The notes under the pieces: model-generated
What the model was told of the DNA's origin: nothing
What the model saw: only the letters and a program-made list of their open reading frames with translations
The model's database searches: none
In this document: positions 10,310 to 19,672 of the stretch, piece by piece
How the letters are laid out: the number at the start of each line of letters is the position of its first letter
Numbering within the stretch: position 1 is the stretch's first letter
NCBI RefSeq assembly: GCF_003994235.2
Contig: NZ_RYFG02000112.1
Span: forward strand, 21,414 to 85,413
From: Candidatus Methylobacter oryzae
Lineage (GTDB): Bacteria; Pseudomonadota; Gammaproteobacteria; Methylococcales; Methylomonadaceae
Reading direction: 5' to 3'
Length of the DNA: 64,000 nt
Made by a program: the position numbers and the translations under genes

Positions 10310-11749
10310 TCATATGGCTGCCACGACTGGCGGAAAACCGCTGGAGCGGTCAACCAATGCCAGAACGGCTTTGGTAAATTTTTCGCCCCGATCCTGATAG
10401 TTTTTATATTGGTCAAGACTGGCGCAGGCAGGAGACAGCAAAACACTCTCACCGGCATCGGCAAGGCTCGCTGCAATCTGTACGGCTTGCGCCATATTGT
10501 CTGCAGAATAAACGGGGACGCAACCATCCAAGGCCTGCTTTATCAAGCCTGCATCCTTACCCATCAATACCACGCTTTTTGCTTTTTCCTTGATTGCAGG
10601 CGCTAATTCATTCATATCGGCACCTTTTGCATCGCCGCCGGCAATCAGAATCACTTTACGCGCATAACCTTGTAATGCCGCAACGCAAGCCCCAATGTTG
10701 GTCGCTTTCGAGTCATTAACCCAGGTAACGCCGCGTATTTCCGCAACGCGCTGCATCCTGTGACTTAAACCTTTAAATCTTCTTAAAGCGTCACACATAA
10801 CCTGCTCGTCTAATCCCATGGCGACACCTAAAGCCAACGCAGCCAAAGCATTCGCCGCGTTATGTCTGCCTTCAAGCGGTAACTCAGCCAACGGCATCAG
10901 GCATAATTCATCGTGCATCAGATATTCTACGTCGTCCTTGTATTCGAGATAGAAATCAGCTTTTTTATTAATTGAGAAGGCAAATGTCTTTCTACCCTCG
11001 TTGCGCATCGCAGAAACAACAGAATCATCCAAATTGATGACCATGAGCCCGTCACCTCTAAAAATTCTCTGTTTCTCCCGCGCATATTCATCCATGTTAA
11101 TGTGCCTATCCAAATGATCGGCACTGACATTAAGTACTGTCGCTGCCGCCGCACTCAAAGCTGAGGTTCGTTCCAGCTGGAAGCTCGATAATTCGAGCAC
11201 ATAGAGTTGTGCATTTAACGCCAATAAATCCAAAGCCGGAGTCCCCAGATTCCCCCCTACGCCCACTTTCAACCCTGTTGCTTTGGCCATTTCCCCCAAC
11301 ATAGTCGTTACCGTGCTTTTGCCATTAGAACCGCTAATCGCAACAATAGGTGCATCGACAGAGCAGGCAAACAGATCAATATCGCTGACTATTTTCGAGC
11401 CGTTAGCAATGGCTTTCATTATCGCCTGTTCGTTCAACGATATTCCCGGACTGACCACCAGGTGCGTCGCCACCTTAAACGCGGCTTCATCGAATCCTCC
11501 GGTGAAAACCGGTGTGTCGGGCATTTGCTGAAAAAACTCTTCCATCATCGGAGGCTTGTTACGGCTATCCGTAATAGCGAACTTAAAGTTTAAGTTTTGC
11601 AAGTAATGCGCAACCGAAATTCCTGTGTCACCAAGGCCCACAACCAAAACCTTGGCAGTTTCCGGATCCAAAGCAAAATTCTTTTTTAGCAATGCAATAA
11701 TGGCTTCATTGCTGACAGAATCCTGAATAGGGGCATGAGCTTTATTCAT
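10310..11749 (-). CDS. murD: UDP-N-acetylmuramoyl-L-alanine--D-glutamate ligase
   Basis: Adds D-Glu to UDP-MurNAc-L-Ala in the cytoplasm. The 479-residue product has an N-terminal Rossmann-like domain (VLVVGLGDTGISVAHYL), the P-loop SGSNGKSTVTTML, and the C-terminal motifs WVNDSKATNIGA and LSPACASLDQYKNYQDRGEKF split over the final domain. It is slightly longer than the E. coli enzyme (438) because of extra N-terminal residues. It follows mraY by 3 bp. Confidence 0.97.
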   Translation of the reverse strand: MNKAHAPIQDSVSNEAIIALLKKNFALDPETAKVLVVGLGDTGISVAHYLQNLNFKFAITDSRNKPPMMEEFFQQMPDTPVFTGGFDEAAFKVATHLVVSPGISLNEQAIMKAIANGSKIVSDIDLFACSVDAPIVAISGSNGKSTVTTMLGEMAKATGLKVGVGGNLGTPALDLLALNAQLYVLELSSFQLERTSALSAAAATVLNVSADHLDRHINMDEYAREKQRIFRGDGLMVINLDDSVVSAMRNEGRKTFAFSINKKADFYLEYKDDVEYLMHDELCLMPLAELPLEGRHNAANALAALALGVAMGLDEQVMCDALRRFKGLSHRMQRVAEIRGVTWVNDSKATNIGACVAALQGYARKVILIAGGDAKGADMNELAPAIKEKAKSVVLMGKDAGLIKQALDGCVPVYSADNMAQAVQIAASLADAGESVLLSPACASLDQYKNYQDRGEKFTKAVLALVDRSSGFPPVVAAI

Positions 11750-11752
11750 TTA

Positions 11753-12835
11753 TTATCTCAGTTTCAAGGTCGCCAAACCGATCAGCACCAAAATGACAGT
11801 AATAATCCAGAAGCGCACAATAACGCGAGGTTCCGGCCAGCCTTTTAATTCAAAATGATGATGTATCGGCGCCATACGAAAAACACGCTTTCCGGTCATT
11901 TTGAATGAGGCTACTTGAATGATCACCGATACCGTTTCCATCACGAAGACGCCCCCCATAATCATTAATACGATTTCCTGCCTGACCAGAACCGCCAGTA
12001 CACCTAAAGCGCCACCCAGCGCCAGCGCGCCGACATCGCCCATGAATACCATAGCGGGATAAGCGTTAAACCATAAAAAACCTAATCCGGCACCGACCAA
12101 GGCCGCGCAAAATACAATCAGTTCGCCGGCATTCGGCAAATAAGGAATTGCCAGATATTGTGAAAATGTCACATGCCCGGATAGATACGCAAAAATCCCC
12201 AAGCCTGTTGCGACCATCACGGTCGGCATAATCGCCAATCCGTCCAAACCGTCGGTCAGGTTAACGGCATTGCTGGTTCCGACGATCACAAAATAGGTCA
12301 GGACAATGTACAGCCATCCCATGTCCAACATAACGTCTTTGAAAAACGGGACGATCAATTGCGTTTCTGCCGGCAATATTGCTGTTTTATATAAAAAAAC
12401 AGCCGCCATTAAGCCGATAATCGATTGCCAAGTGTATTTGGCCTTAGCCGATAAGCCATCACTATTGCCTTTGATGACTTTTCTATAATCATCAATAAAA
12501 CCGATCACGCCGTAACCCAGCGTTACCAACAAAATAACCCAAATATATCGATTGCCGAGATCCGCCCATAACAGCGTACTGAACGCAATGGCAACCAGAA
12601 TCAACGTGCCGCCCATCGTAGGCGTGCCTTTCTTCTCATAATGCGATTGCGGGCCCAGCTCGCGGATACTTTGCCCAATCTTGTTGCGGCTTAATTTTCT
12701 TATCATTATCGGTCCGATAATGAAAGAAATGATCAATGAGGTTAAAGCGCCAAGAATGGCGCGGAACGTCAGGTAGTGGAACACCCTGAAACCGCCGTCA
12801 AAGGTCATTAAATAATCTGCAAAATAAAGTAACAT
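11753..12835 (-). CDS. mraY: Phospho-N-acetylmuramoyl-pentapeptide transferase
   Basis: Integral membrane enzyme that links phospho-MurNAc-pentapeptide to undecaprenyl phosphate, giving lipid I. The product is 360 residues, exactly the E. coli length, with about ten membrane helices. It shows the family signatures KKGTPTMGG, the Asp-rich [22 protein letters not shown] and the conserved basic [12 protein letters not shown] near the C terminus. The N terminus starts MLLYFADYL as in relatives. Confidence 0.98.
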   Translation of the reverse strand: MLLYFADYLMTFDGGFRVFHYLTFRAILGALTSLIISFIIGPIMIRKLSRNKIGQSIRELGPQSHYEKKGTPTMGGTLILVAIAFSTLLWADLGNRYIWVILLVTLGYGVIGFIDDYRKVIKGNSDGLSAKAKYTWQSIIGLMAAVFLYKTAILPAETQLIVPFFKDVMLDMGWLYIVLTYFVIVGTSNAVNLTDGLDGLAIMPTVMVATGLGIFAYLSGHVTFSQYLAIPYLPNAGELIVFCAALVGAGLGFLWFNAYPAMVFMGDVGALALGGALGVLAVLVRQEIVLMIMGGVFVMETVSVIIQVASFKMTGKRVFRMAPIHHHFELKGWPEPRVIVRFWIITVILVLIGLATLKLR

Positions 12836-12838
12836 TAT

Positions 12839-14206
12839 TTATTTCCTGAAGTTCTCAACCAGTGCGGCCGCTACATTCTCCATGCGTTGAGCCCTTGATC
12901 CTTTGATCAAAATCACTTCATCACCTTTGAGTTCTTGCTTTAGCACTTCAATCAAATCATTTTGGCTATCAAAAAAAGTGGCTCCTTCACCAAAAGCCTT
13001 TACCGTATTTACAGCGTCGGCCCCAACGGCCAAAAGCCGCACTACACCACTTGATTTAATTAATTCGCCCATTTGTTCATGTATTTTCGGGCTCTCGGGC
13101 CCTAACTCTCCAAAAGCTCCGAGAACCAGCCAACGCCTCCCGTCACAGTTGGATAGCACATCCAGTCCGGCTTTCAGCGAGGCCGAATTGGCGTTATACG
13201 TATCATCAATAACGATATTGCCTAACCGGCTTACCAGCGGCTGCAACCGCCCCGTAACCGGTTTTACGCTTTCCAGTCCTTGTTTAATCTGCTGCAGATT
13301 AATATCCAGGGCTAAACACGCGGCAGTTGCCGCCAATGCGTTAATCACATTATGCCGCCCCGCCAGTCTTAGTTTTACGGTTAACGCTCCTTTTTCAGTC
13401 ACTAATTCAAAGGTAGTGGCGAAGGCATTATCAATAACTTCCGTTTTAATGGAATGCGCCGTTACGTCGGCCCGGCCATCTATGCCAAACGAGATAACTT
13501 TTCTTGTTCCGGCTACCGAATTCCAATAGTCGAAATAGTCATCATCGCGGTTAAGCACCGCCGCGCTGTCCGGTCGTAGCGACCGAATTATTTCGCCCTT
13601 TGCTTTAGCTACACCGTCAACGCTGCCGAAGCCTTCTATATGAGCAGGCCCTACATTGGTAATAATCGCAACGTCAGCCTGTGCATATTGACTGGTATAT
13701 TCAATTTCGCCCGGATGGTTTGCGCCCATTTCAATGACGGCAAACCGATGCTGGTCATTCAAACGCAATAAAGTTAAAGGCACACCGATGTCATTATTCA
13801 GGTTGCCTTGCGTGAACAGCGTATTGCCATCAATGCTCAATATCGCCGCAACCATTTCCTTGACGGTGGTTTTGCCGTTACTGCCGGTAATACCTACAAC
13901 TGCCAAGGAAGAAGATGTTTTTTTTCGCCAAACCCCAGCCAATTCTGCCAAAGCCAAACGTGTATCATCAACAACGACATGCGGCACCGTTGCGTTAATT
14001 CCCCTGTGTACAATTGCCGCTACGGCCCCTGCTCGTACCGCTTCGCTTACAAATTCATTTCCATCGAAATTAAGGCCTTTAATAGCAACATAAAGCTGCC
14101 CAGGCTGTATCGCTCTGGTATCTATACTGATTGATGGAATGACGACGTCTTCCCCAACCAATTCTCCATGCACGCAGGCCGCGACCTCGCTCAGCATCAT
14201 ATTCAT
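12839..14206 (-). CDS. murF: UDP-MurNAc-tripeptide--D-alanyl-D-alanine ligase
   Basis: Adds the D-Ala-D-Ala made by Ddl to the tripeptide precursor. The 455-residue product shows the N-terminal MurF domain (SIDTRAIQPGQLYVAIKG), the P-loop GITGSNGKTTVKEM, a central domain with EMGANHPGEI, and the C-terminal DDTYNANSAS motif. The start overlaps the murE stop as ATGA, so the two are translationally coupled. Confidence 0.97.
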   Translation of the reverse strand: MNMMLSEVAACVHGELVGEDVVIPSISIDTRAIQPGQLYVAIKGLNFDGNEFVSEAVRAGAVAAIVHRGINATVPHVVVDDTRLALAELAGVWRKKTSSSLAVVGITGSNGKTTVKEMVAAILSIDGNTLFTQGNLNNDIGVPLTLLRLNDQHRFAVIEMGANHPGEIEYTSQYAQADVAIITNVGPAHIEGFGSVDGVAKAKGEIIRSLRPDSAAVLNRDDDYFDYWNSVAGTRKVISFGIDGRADVTAHSIKTEVIDNAFATTFELVTEKGALTVKLRLAGRHNVINALAATAACLALDINLQQIKQGLESVKPVTGRLQPLVSRLGNIVIDDTYNANSASLKAGLDVLSNCDGRRWLVLGAFGELGPESPKIHEQMGELIKSSGVVRLLAVGADAVNTVKAFGEGATFFDSQNDLIEVLKQELKGDEVILIKGSRAQRMENVAAALVENFRK

Positions 14207-15891
14207 CTATCTTGCTCAACTTGGGCATGACGTTTATTTAACGCATCCATCACGACCTGCCGGTCACTGAAAGGCACACACACGCCATTGCTTTCCTGAT
14301 ATTGCTCATGGCCTTTACCCGCAATCACGATGCAGTCATTCTTAGCCGCACTTACTACCACTTTTTGTATCGCCTGTTCTCTGTTTCGAATAACTTGAAT
14401 CTTACCGGTTACTGCAGCACTCCTATCCTCTATGACTGACGAACTGCAACCGGCCAAAATATCATTGACTATATCTAATCCATTTTCATATCGCGGGTTG
14501 TCATCGGTAACGACTATATAATCCGCCCATCGTTCTGCAATTTTTCCCATTTGCGAACGTTTACCCTTATCCCTATTGCCGCCACAGCCGAACACTACCC
14601 ATAAAGCCTGTTTACAATGCTTACGCAAACTGGACAAAACTTTATCCAAGGCGTCGGGAGTGTGGGCATAATCCACAAAAATCAATGGATCATTCTCAGC
14701 CCCGAAACGCTCCATGCGGCCAACAACCGGCTTTATGCAAGTCAGTCTTTTTGCTGCTTCAGCCAACGAGACGTCCATCGCTAACATTACAGTTAAAACA
14801 GCCAAGACATTCTCTACATTAAAATCGCCGTATAACGGTACTTTTACTTGCTGAGTTTGGTCTTTATAGTGAACATCGAATTCGATCCCTTCAGCTTGAC
14901 ACTGTATATTTGCAGCACAAACATTCTCGCCTGGATACGACTTTCCCGCTTTTACGCTAAATGTCCATAACTGCACGGATCCCGGTACCGCAGCAATAAT
15001 CTGCTCGCTGTAAGCGTCATCCAAATTCACTACAACAAAAGCCAACCCCGGCTTTTTCAATAATTCCAATTTGGCTAGCACATAAGCATCCATCGTACCG
15101 TGGTAATCCAAATGGTCGCGGCTGATGTTGGTAAATACCGCTCCTTTAAATAAAACCCCGTTTACCCTGCCTTGCTCCAAGCCATGCGAAGAAACCTCCA
15201 TCGCTACGGTATGTTTTTTACTTTTTAGTAATTCAGCCAGTATTTTATGAATCGCCAGCGCATCGGGCGTGGTATTCAGAGTTTTGCTAAGCTTGCCCCA
15301 TTCACCCCAACCCAATGTCCCAATGATTCCGCAGTTATCCAACATCTGGCTTAAAAATTGGCTGCAAGACGTTTTACCATTAGTGCCGGTAATACCGATA
15401 ACTCTCATAGCCCGGGAAGGATCGCTATAAAAGCGCGACGCTATTTCACCCAACTTTAAGCCCAGATCGTCTACCGGAATCATCGGGACTCGGTTAGCGA
15501 TGTCGCATTGCGATGCTTCTGCCAACTGCCGGCCATTCCCTGCCGGGTCAAAAATTACCGCACAGGCTCCGTTATTGATAGCCTGTTCAACATGCGCCAA
15601 TCCATGCTGTTTAGCTCCGGCTAAAGCAATAAAAGCATCACCGCTCACCACTTCCCGGCTATCTAAAGCCAAACCGGTGACCGCCAAGGACGATGGCCAC
15701 GACTGCTCCCGGCAGTCATCGGTATTTCCTCCATCCATGGAGGTCAAAAGTGTCGCAATCGGTAGGGAATCGATGCGACCAACCGGCATATCACTTTGGC
15801 ATAGAAAAGGGGCCAATCCGTCTAATAAATCGTTCAATCGCAGTAATTGCTGCATGCGCGGAACCGTTTCTTTATTCATGACGTTCGTCAT
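14203..15891 (-). CDS. murE: MurE ligase (meso-diaminopimelate adding) with an inserted repeat-encoded segment
   Basis: Adds the third amino acid, expected to be meso-diaminopimelate (DNPR motif, seen as TDDNPRYENG), to UDP-MurNAc-L-Ala-D-Glu. The P-loop is GITGTNGKTSCSQ. At 562 residues the protein is roughly 60 longer than usual. The extra length lies in the N-terminal domain: residues 38-70 (GRIDSLPIATLL to WPSSLA) are encoded by a 98-bp element that also occurs, in the same frame, in the dolP-like gene at 24 kb. It falls just before LALDSREVVSGD, the conserved opening of the substrate-binding domain, so it probably forms a surface linker that leaves activity intact. Confidence 0.95.
   Translation of the reverse strand: MTNVMNKETVPRMQQLLRLNDLLDGLAPFLCQSDMPVGRIDSLPIATLLTSMDGGNTDDCREQSWPSSLAVTGLALDSREVVSGDAFIALAGAKQHGLAHVEQAINNGACAVIFDPAGNGRQLAEASQCDIANRVPMIPVDDLGLKLGEIASRFYSDPSRAMRVIGITGTNGKTSCSQFLSQMLDNCGIIGTLGWGEWGKLSKTLNTTPDALAIHKILAELLKSKKHTVAMEVSSHGLEQGRVNGVLFKGAVFTNISRDHLDYHGTMDAYVLAKLELLKKPGLAFVVVNLDDAYSEQIIAAVPGSVQLWTFSVKAGKSYPGENVCAANIQCQAEGIEFDVHYKDQTQQVKVPLYGDFNVENVLAVLTVMLAMDVSLAEAAKRLTCIKPVVGRMERFGAENDPLIFVDYAHTPDALDKVLSSLRKHCKQALWVVFGCGGNRDKGKRSQMGKIAERWADYIVVTDDNPRYENGLDIVNDILAGCSSSVIEDRSAAVTGKIQVIRNREQAIQKVVVSAAKNDCIVIAGKGHEQYQESNGVCVPFSDRQVVMDALNKRHAQVEQDR
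15683..15780 (-). repeat. Family C element (98 bp) in frame within murE
   Basis: On the minus strand it begins GGTCGCATCGATTCCC and ends CCATCGTCCTTGGC. It aligns without any gap to 24021-24118 (plus strand); by hand count 84 of 98 bases match. It can fold as several hairpins: GTCGCA with TGCGAC, CCTCCAT with ATGGAGG, GACTGC with GCAGTC (loop CGGGA), and GCCA with TGGC. Both genes read it in the same frame, giving 26 of 33 identical residues. Confidence 0.95.
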
Positions 15892-15892
15892 G

Positions 15893-17620
15893 TTATGGCG
15901 CCTTTCCTGTCAATAAGATAGGCATATTATCCTGCTGGTCAGGAGCAACCTCTAACACTCTCAACGCGCCAGCCATTACTTTAGAAAACACCGGAGCCGA
16001 AACTATCCCGCCGTAATATTGGCCTGCAGACGGCTCATCAACCATGACGACGATAATCAACCGCGGATTTTTGGCGGGAGCCATGCCGGCAAAAACAGAA
16101 AAATAACTTTTCTCGACATATCCGCCCGCACCGGCTTTCTTCACTGTTCCGGTTTTTCCGGCTGCGCTATAGCCCTCGACTCTACCTTCGTAAGCGGTAC
16201 CGTCTTTCATAAGTACAGTTTCCAGCATAGCCCTGACTCTTTTGGCTGTCTTTGCTGAAAATACCCGTTGTTGATCGACATCTTCGTCCCGCCGGAACAA
16301 ACTAACCGAGTGCAGAATGCCGTCATCCGCCAATGCCGTATAAGCTCTTGCCAACTGGAGTGCGGAGGTGCTCACACCGTAACCGAATGACAAAGTCGCC
16401 CTATCAAACTCATGCCAACTTTGGTAGTCAAGCAAACTGCCATTGGCTTCTCCGGGAAAGCCTGAACCGGGAGCGACACCGAAACCCAACTTGTTATAAA
16501 CTCCCCAAAAATATTCCGGGGGCATTCGCAATGCCATCTGGCTTACTGCAACGTTGCTGGATTTTTTCAACACACCTGTCAAATCCAACGTTCCGTAATT
16601 ATGCACATCCTTTACCAGATGACTTCCAACCTGATAAGTCCCATGAGTTTCGAATACCTCATTTGGCTTGACATATCTTCCGTCTAACGCAGCCGCGACA
16701 ACAAAGGGTTTCACTGTCGAGCCAGGCTCGAATACATCGGTTATCGACCTGTTCCTGTACAGGCTTTCCTTTAAACCCTTCCTGCTATTCGGATTGAACG
16801 ACGGCTGATTGACTGCCGCCAAAATTTCTCCTGTCTTCGCATCCAGGACTACCAGCGCCGCTGATTTTGCCTTGTTCAGGTTAACCGCCAGTTGCAGCTC
16901 CCGATACGCCAAATACTGGATGCGCTGATCGATGCTTAAATCCAGGTTCTTGCCCGCAACCGGCTCTTTTATATTTTCTACATCCTCAATAATGCGGCGC
17001 TGCCCGTCCCTGATAACGCGTTTGCTACCTGGAATTCCTTTTAATGATTTTTCATATCCCGACTCAAGGCCTGCCTGGCCAATATCATCGATATCGGTAA
17101 AGCCGACGAGGTGTGCCGAGACTTCTCCGGCCGGATAAAAACGCTTGAATTCCCGCTCGAAATAAACACCTGCAAGCTTAAGCGCCTTGACTTGATCGGC
17201 AATCACCGGACTCACTTGGCGGGCAACATAAACAAACTGTCTATGCGTATCGCCGTTAATCAGCTCATTCACTTTTCCCTTCGGCGAATTCAACAATTTT
17301 TCCATTTGCCTGATTTCGTTTTCTTTAGCAGGATCCACCTCTTGCGGATTCATCCAAATGGACTCAACAGGCGTGCTGATCGCCAACGGTGCTCCGTTTC
17401 TATCCTTTATCATGCCTCGGTATGCCGAAACCGGCACATCACTGACATGGCGCATATCTCCTTGCTCTTTTAGAAACTGTTTATTCAACACCTGTAAATC
17501 GACAGCTCGACCTACCAGCACTACCATACAAGCCATTATAAAAATGACTACTATTTGTCTTCGTCCTGAAAAGTTGCCGGCTGTTTTATTTGTCCTGCTT
17601 CTGCCCTGAAAATGCATCAT
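15893..17620 (-). CDS. ftsI: Septal peptidoglycan transpeptidase FtsI (PBP3)
   Basis: Class B penicillin-binding protein that crosslinks septal peptidoglycan with FtsW. The 575-residue product has a short cytoplasmic tail and one membrane helix (about residues 22-38), the pedestal domain, and a transpeptidase domain with catalytic S301 and K304 in STVK, the SSN triad at 354-356 and KTG at 489-491. Length and motif spacing are very close to E. coli PBP3. It follows ftsL with no gap. Confidence 0.98.
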   Translation of the reverse strand: MMHFQGRSRTNKTAGNFSGRRQIVVIFIMACMVVLVGRAVDLQVLNKQFLKEQGDMRHVSDVPVSAYRGMIKDRNGAPLAISTPVESIWMNPQEVDPAKENEIRQMEKLLNSPKGKVNELINGDTHRQFVYVARQVSPVIADQVKALKLAGVYFEREFKRFYPAGEVSAHLVGFTDIDDIGQAGLESGYEKSLKGIPGSKRVIRDGQRRIIEDVENIKEPVAGKNLDLSIDQRIQYLAYRELQLAVNLNKAKSAALVVLDAKTGEILAAVNQPSFNPNSRKGLKESLYRNRSITDVFEPGSTVKPFVVAAALDGRYVKPNEVFETHGTYQVGSHLVKDVHNYGTLDLTGVLKKSSNVAVSQMALRMPPEYFWGVYNKLGFGVAPGSGFPGEANGSLLDYQSWHEFDRATLSFGYGVSTSALQLARAYTALADDGILHSVSLFRRDEDVDQQRVFSAKTAKRVRAMLETVLMKDGTAYEGRVEGYSAAGKTGTVKKAGAGGYVEKSYFSVFAGMAPAKNPRLIIVVMVDEPSAGQYYGGIVSAPVFSKVMAGALRVLEVAPDQQDNMPILLTGKAP

Positions 17621-17893
17621 TTACGGCTTTATATAAATAATCTTTTCTCGCAATGGCATAATCAGTTTCAATTGATCCCGTGCCACTTGCTCTACCCGAT
17701 TCAGTTCTGCCAAAGTAGTCAGCTCTAATTGCAGCTGTCCCCATTCCACTTCATACTGATCCAATGCCCTTTCCTGCTTTTGGATCTCGATAAAAATTAA
17801 CCGCGACTGGTATTTACTGTAAATTACAGCCAGAGCAGATATCAAAAGCACCAATATCAGTGCCCCTATACCTAAATATCGACTTATTGCCAC
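17621..17893 (-). CDS. ftsL: Cell division protein FtsL
   Basis: Small bitopic divisome protein that pairs with FtsB and FtsQ. The 90-residue product has a cytoplasmic start, one membrane helix (about residues 6-26) and a periplasmic coiled coil (about 28-75) rich in Leu and Glu. Identification rests on its size, topology and position between rsmH and ftsI, since FtsL sequences are poorly conserved. Its end abuts ftsI and its start abuts rsmH. Confidence 0.93.
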   Translation of the reverse strand: MAISRYLGIGALILVLLISALAVIYSKYQSRLIFIEIQKQERALDQYEVEWGQLQLELTTLAELNRVEQVARDQLKLIMPLREKIIYIKP

Positions 17894-18826
17894 TTAAACT
17901 TTCTCGGCTACTCGCATAATTGCACTTCGCGCCCTCGGGTTCAGGTTAATTTCCTGCTGTTCAGCTCTCAGAGCTTTACCTACTTTCTTCAAGATACCTT
18001 TGGCAATATCAACTTCTTTAATAGGCAGTTTGCCCGGATTATATTTAGCTCCGGACTCAGCCCTGATAAAGCGTTTAACAATCCGGTCTTCCAATGAATG
18101 AAAAGAAATAACGACTAAGCGCCCGGAAGGCTTCAAAATTTTGGCTGACTGTTGCAAAACAGTTTTTAACTCATCCAACTCACTGTTAATTTTTATACGG
18201 ATTGCTTGAAAACTGCGGGTTGCAGGATGTTTATGCTTCTCTTTGACCGGTACGACATCTTCAATAAGCTTTGCCAACTCCCTTGTGGTTCTAACCGGAG
18301 CATCGACTCTTCTTTCAATAACCGCATGAGCTATGCGTCGTGCAAATCGCTCTTCGCCGTATTCAAATAGAACCTCAACCAGTTCCTTTTCATCAACGCT
18401 AGCCAGCCATTGCTCCGCCGTAATGCCGGCATTGCCATCCATCCGCATATCCAACGGTCCGTCGCGCAAAAAGCTAAAACCTCTTTCAGGATTGTCTAGC
18501 TGAGGCGAGGACACGCCCAAATCCATTAATATGCCGTCAACTTTTCCAACCAAACCTGCATTTGTAACTATATTTTCCAGCTCGGAAAAAGGTGTATGTT
18601 TTAGATCAAACCGTTTGTCTTCAAGCATGGCTTGCGCATAATCTGAATCAATCGCATCCAAATCCCGATCGAATGCCAACAGCCGCCCCGCAGGCCCCAA
18701 TAAATTTAAAATTCCTTGACTATGTCCGCCCCGACCAAAAGTACAATCCAGATAAACGCCGTCTTCTTTAATAGCCAATTGCTGCAAAACTTCTGCAAAC
18801 ATAACGGGCAAATGTTCCACTAACAA
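17894..18826 (-). CDS. rsmH: 16S rRNA (cytosine-1402-N4) methyltransferase RsmH
   Basis: SAM-dependent methyltransferase that modifies C1402 in the ribosomal decoding centre. The 310-residue product starts EHLPVMFAEVLQQL, has the SAM-binding DCTFGRGGHSQGIL, then LMDLGVSSPQLD, the ATRSFQAIRI helix and VISFHSLEDRIVKRF, all typical of MraW/RsmH. It is second in the dcw operon, 14 bp after mraZ. Confidence 0.98.
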   Translation of the reverse strand: MLVEHLPVMFAEVLQQLAIKEDGVYLDCTFGRGGHSQGILNLLGPAGRLLAFDRDLDAIDSDYAQAMLEDKRFDLKHTPFSELENIVTNAGLVGKVDGILMDLGVSSPQLDNPERGFSFLRDGPLDMRMDGNAGITAEQWLASVDEKELVEVLFEYGEERFARRIAHAVIERRVDAPVRTTRELAKLIEDVVPVKEKHKHPATRSFQAIRIKINSELDELKTVLQQSAKILKPSGRLVVISFHSLEDRIVKRFIRAESGAKYNPGKLPIKEVDIAKGILKKVGKALRAEQQEINLNPRARSAIMRVAEKV

Positions 18827-18840
18827 ATCTCCCGCATTAA

Positions 18841-19308
18841 TTAAAAGGATAAAGATCCTAAATCTTCCAACCCTTCGTTATCGTCGCCATCCAGCCATTC
18901 ACTTTCTTTTGCCGTCCAGGCTTCTTCATTCCAGAGCTCAAATTTATTAAGCTGACCAACCAAAACAATTTTCTTATCTATATTTGCAAATGTTCTCAAC
19001 TTTTCAGGCAGCAACAAACGACCTTGTCCATCCATCTCACATTCGGACGCATTTCCAATCACAAATCTTCTTAACTTACCGGCCATCTTGTTTAACGTGG
19101 GTAACTTACTAATTGTTTGTTCGAGTTTTTCCCATTCAGGCATTGGGTAAAGCCATAAGCAACCATTCTCTCCAACGCAACGCTCATTGACAGCAACAGT
19201 CACAACCATCTGGCACTCGCAACACTCCTGTAACTCTTCCCGATAACGAGTAGGAATTGCAAAACGTCCTTTACCGTCTAAATTGATTGAGCTAATGCCT
19301 CGTAACAA
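18841..19308 (-). CDS. mraZ: Transcriptional regulator MraZ, TTG start
   Basis: Ring-forming DNA-binding protein that represses the dcw operon. The 155-residue product has two AbrB-like SpoVT repeats, with NLDGKGRFAIPTRYR near the N terminus and CEMDGQGRLLLPEKLR in the second half. The start is a TTG at 19306-19308 behind a strong ribosome site (GGGGTGA). No in-frame ATG is available upstream, and the frame gives the conserved xLRG opening. The weak start codon may limit its level. The operator repeats just upstream indicate autoregulation. Confidence 0.95.
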   Translation of the reverse strand: MLRGISSINLDGKGRFAIPTRYREELQECCECQMVVTVAVNERCVGENGCLWLYPMPEWEKLEQTISKLPTLNKMAGKLRRFVIGNASECEMDGQGRLLLPEKLRTFANIDKKIVLVGQLNKFELWNEEAWTAKESEWLDGDDNEGLEDLGSLSF

Positions 19309-19324
19309 AATTCACCCCGAAAAA

Positions 19325-19357
19325 CCCTTTTTCTCCACTTTTCTCCACTTATGCCCA
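19325..19357 (-). promoter_or_regulatory. MraZ operator repeats
   Basis: On the minus strand TGGGC (19353-19357), TGGAG (19343-19347) and TGGAG (19333-19337) repeat every 10 bp, followed by a degenerate GGG box. This matches the known MraZ box pattern of TGGGN repeats separated by 5 nt. They start at the -10 element and run into the leader, a position suited to repression. Confidence 0.8.
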
Positions 19358-19385
19358 CTATAGATTTCAAACACACCCTAGTCAA
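19357..19385 (-). promoter_or_regulatory. Sigma70 promoter of the dcw cluster
   Basis: On the minus strand, -35 TTGACT (19380-19385), a 17-bp spacer and -10 TATAGT (19357-19362). Nearly consensus and correctly placed about 50 bp before mraZ, so it is likely the main promoter for the division genes. Confidence 0.85.
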
Positions 19386-19672
19386 GAATGATTTCATTTA
19401 GATTCTTTCTTTTTCGACAATGACTTAGACAACGATCCAGATAGCGCAAAATACCCTAAAATATCGCACAACAAATACCATCTTTTATCAAAAAGTTAAT
19501 TAGCTCTAATTAGAAATTACTTTAAGTATTAAGCGTTAGAAATGCTTATGGATATTTTGGTAAAAATGAGGATTGGCTCAAAGAATGCTGTCGAGATAAT
19601 TATCGAACAGTCTTTTCGGCGTCTTTGGCGACACCATGAAGGAAGGCCGGGAAATCCCGGAAAAGAAAGAAA
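19386..19672. other. Non-coding stretch between dcw promoter and rnpB
   Basis: AT-rich sequence with no gene that I can support. Near the rnpB end, an inverted repeat (CCGGG-ATTT-CCCGG on the minus strand, 19647-19660) lies just after the RNA and may be part of its termination or 3' processing. It has no clear U-run. Confidence 0.4.

Noticed and set aside
19647..19660. Rho-independent terminator of rnpB
   Set aside because: A 5-bp inverted repeat without a T-run is not enough to call a terminator.
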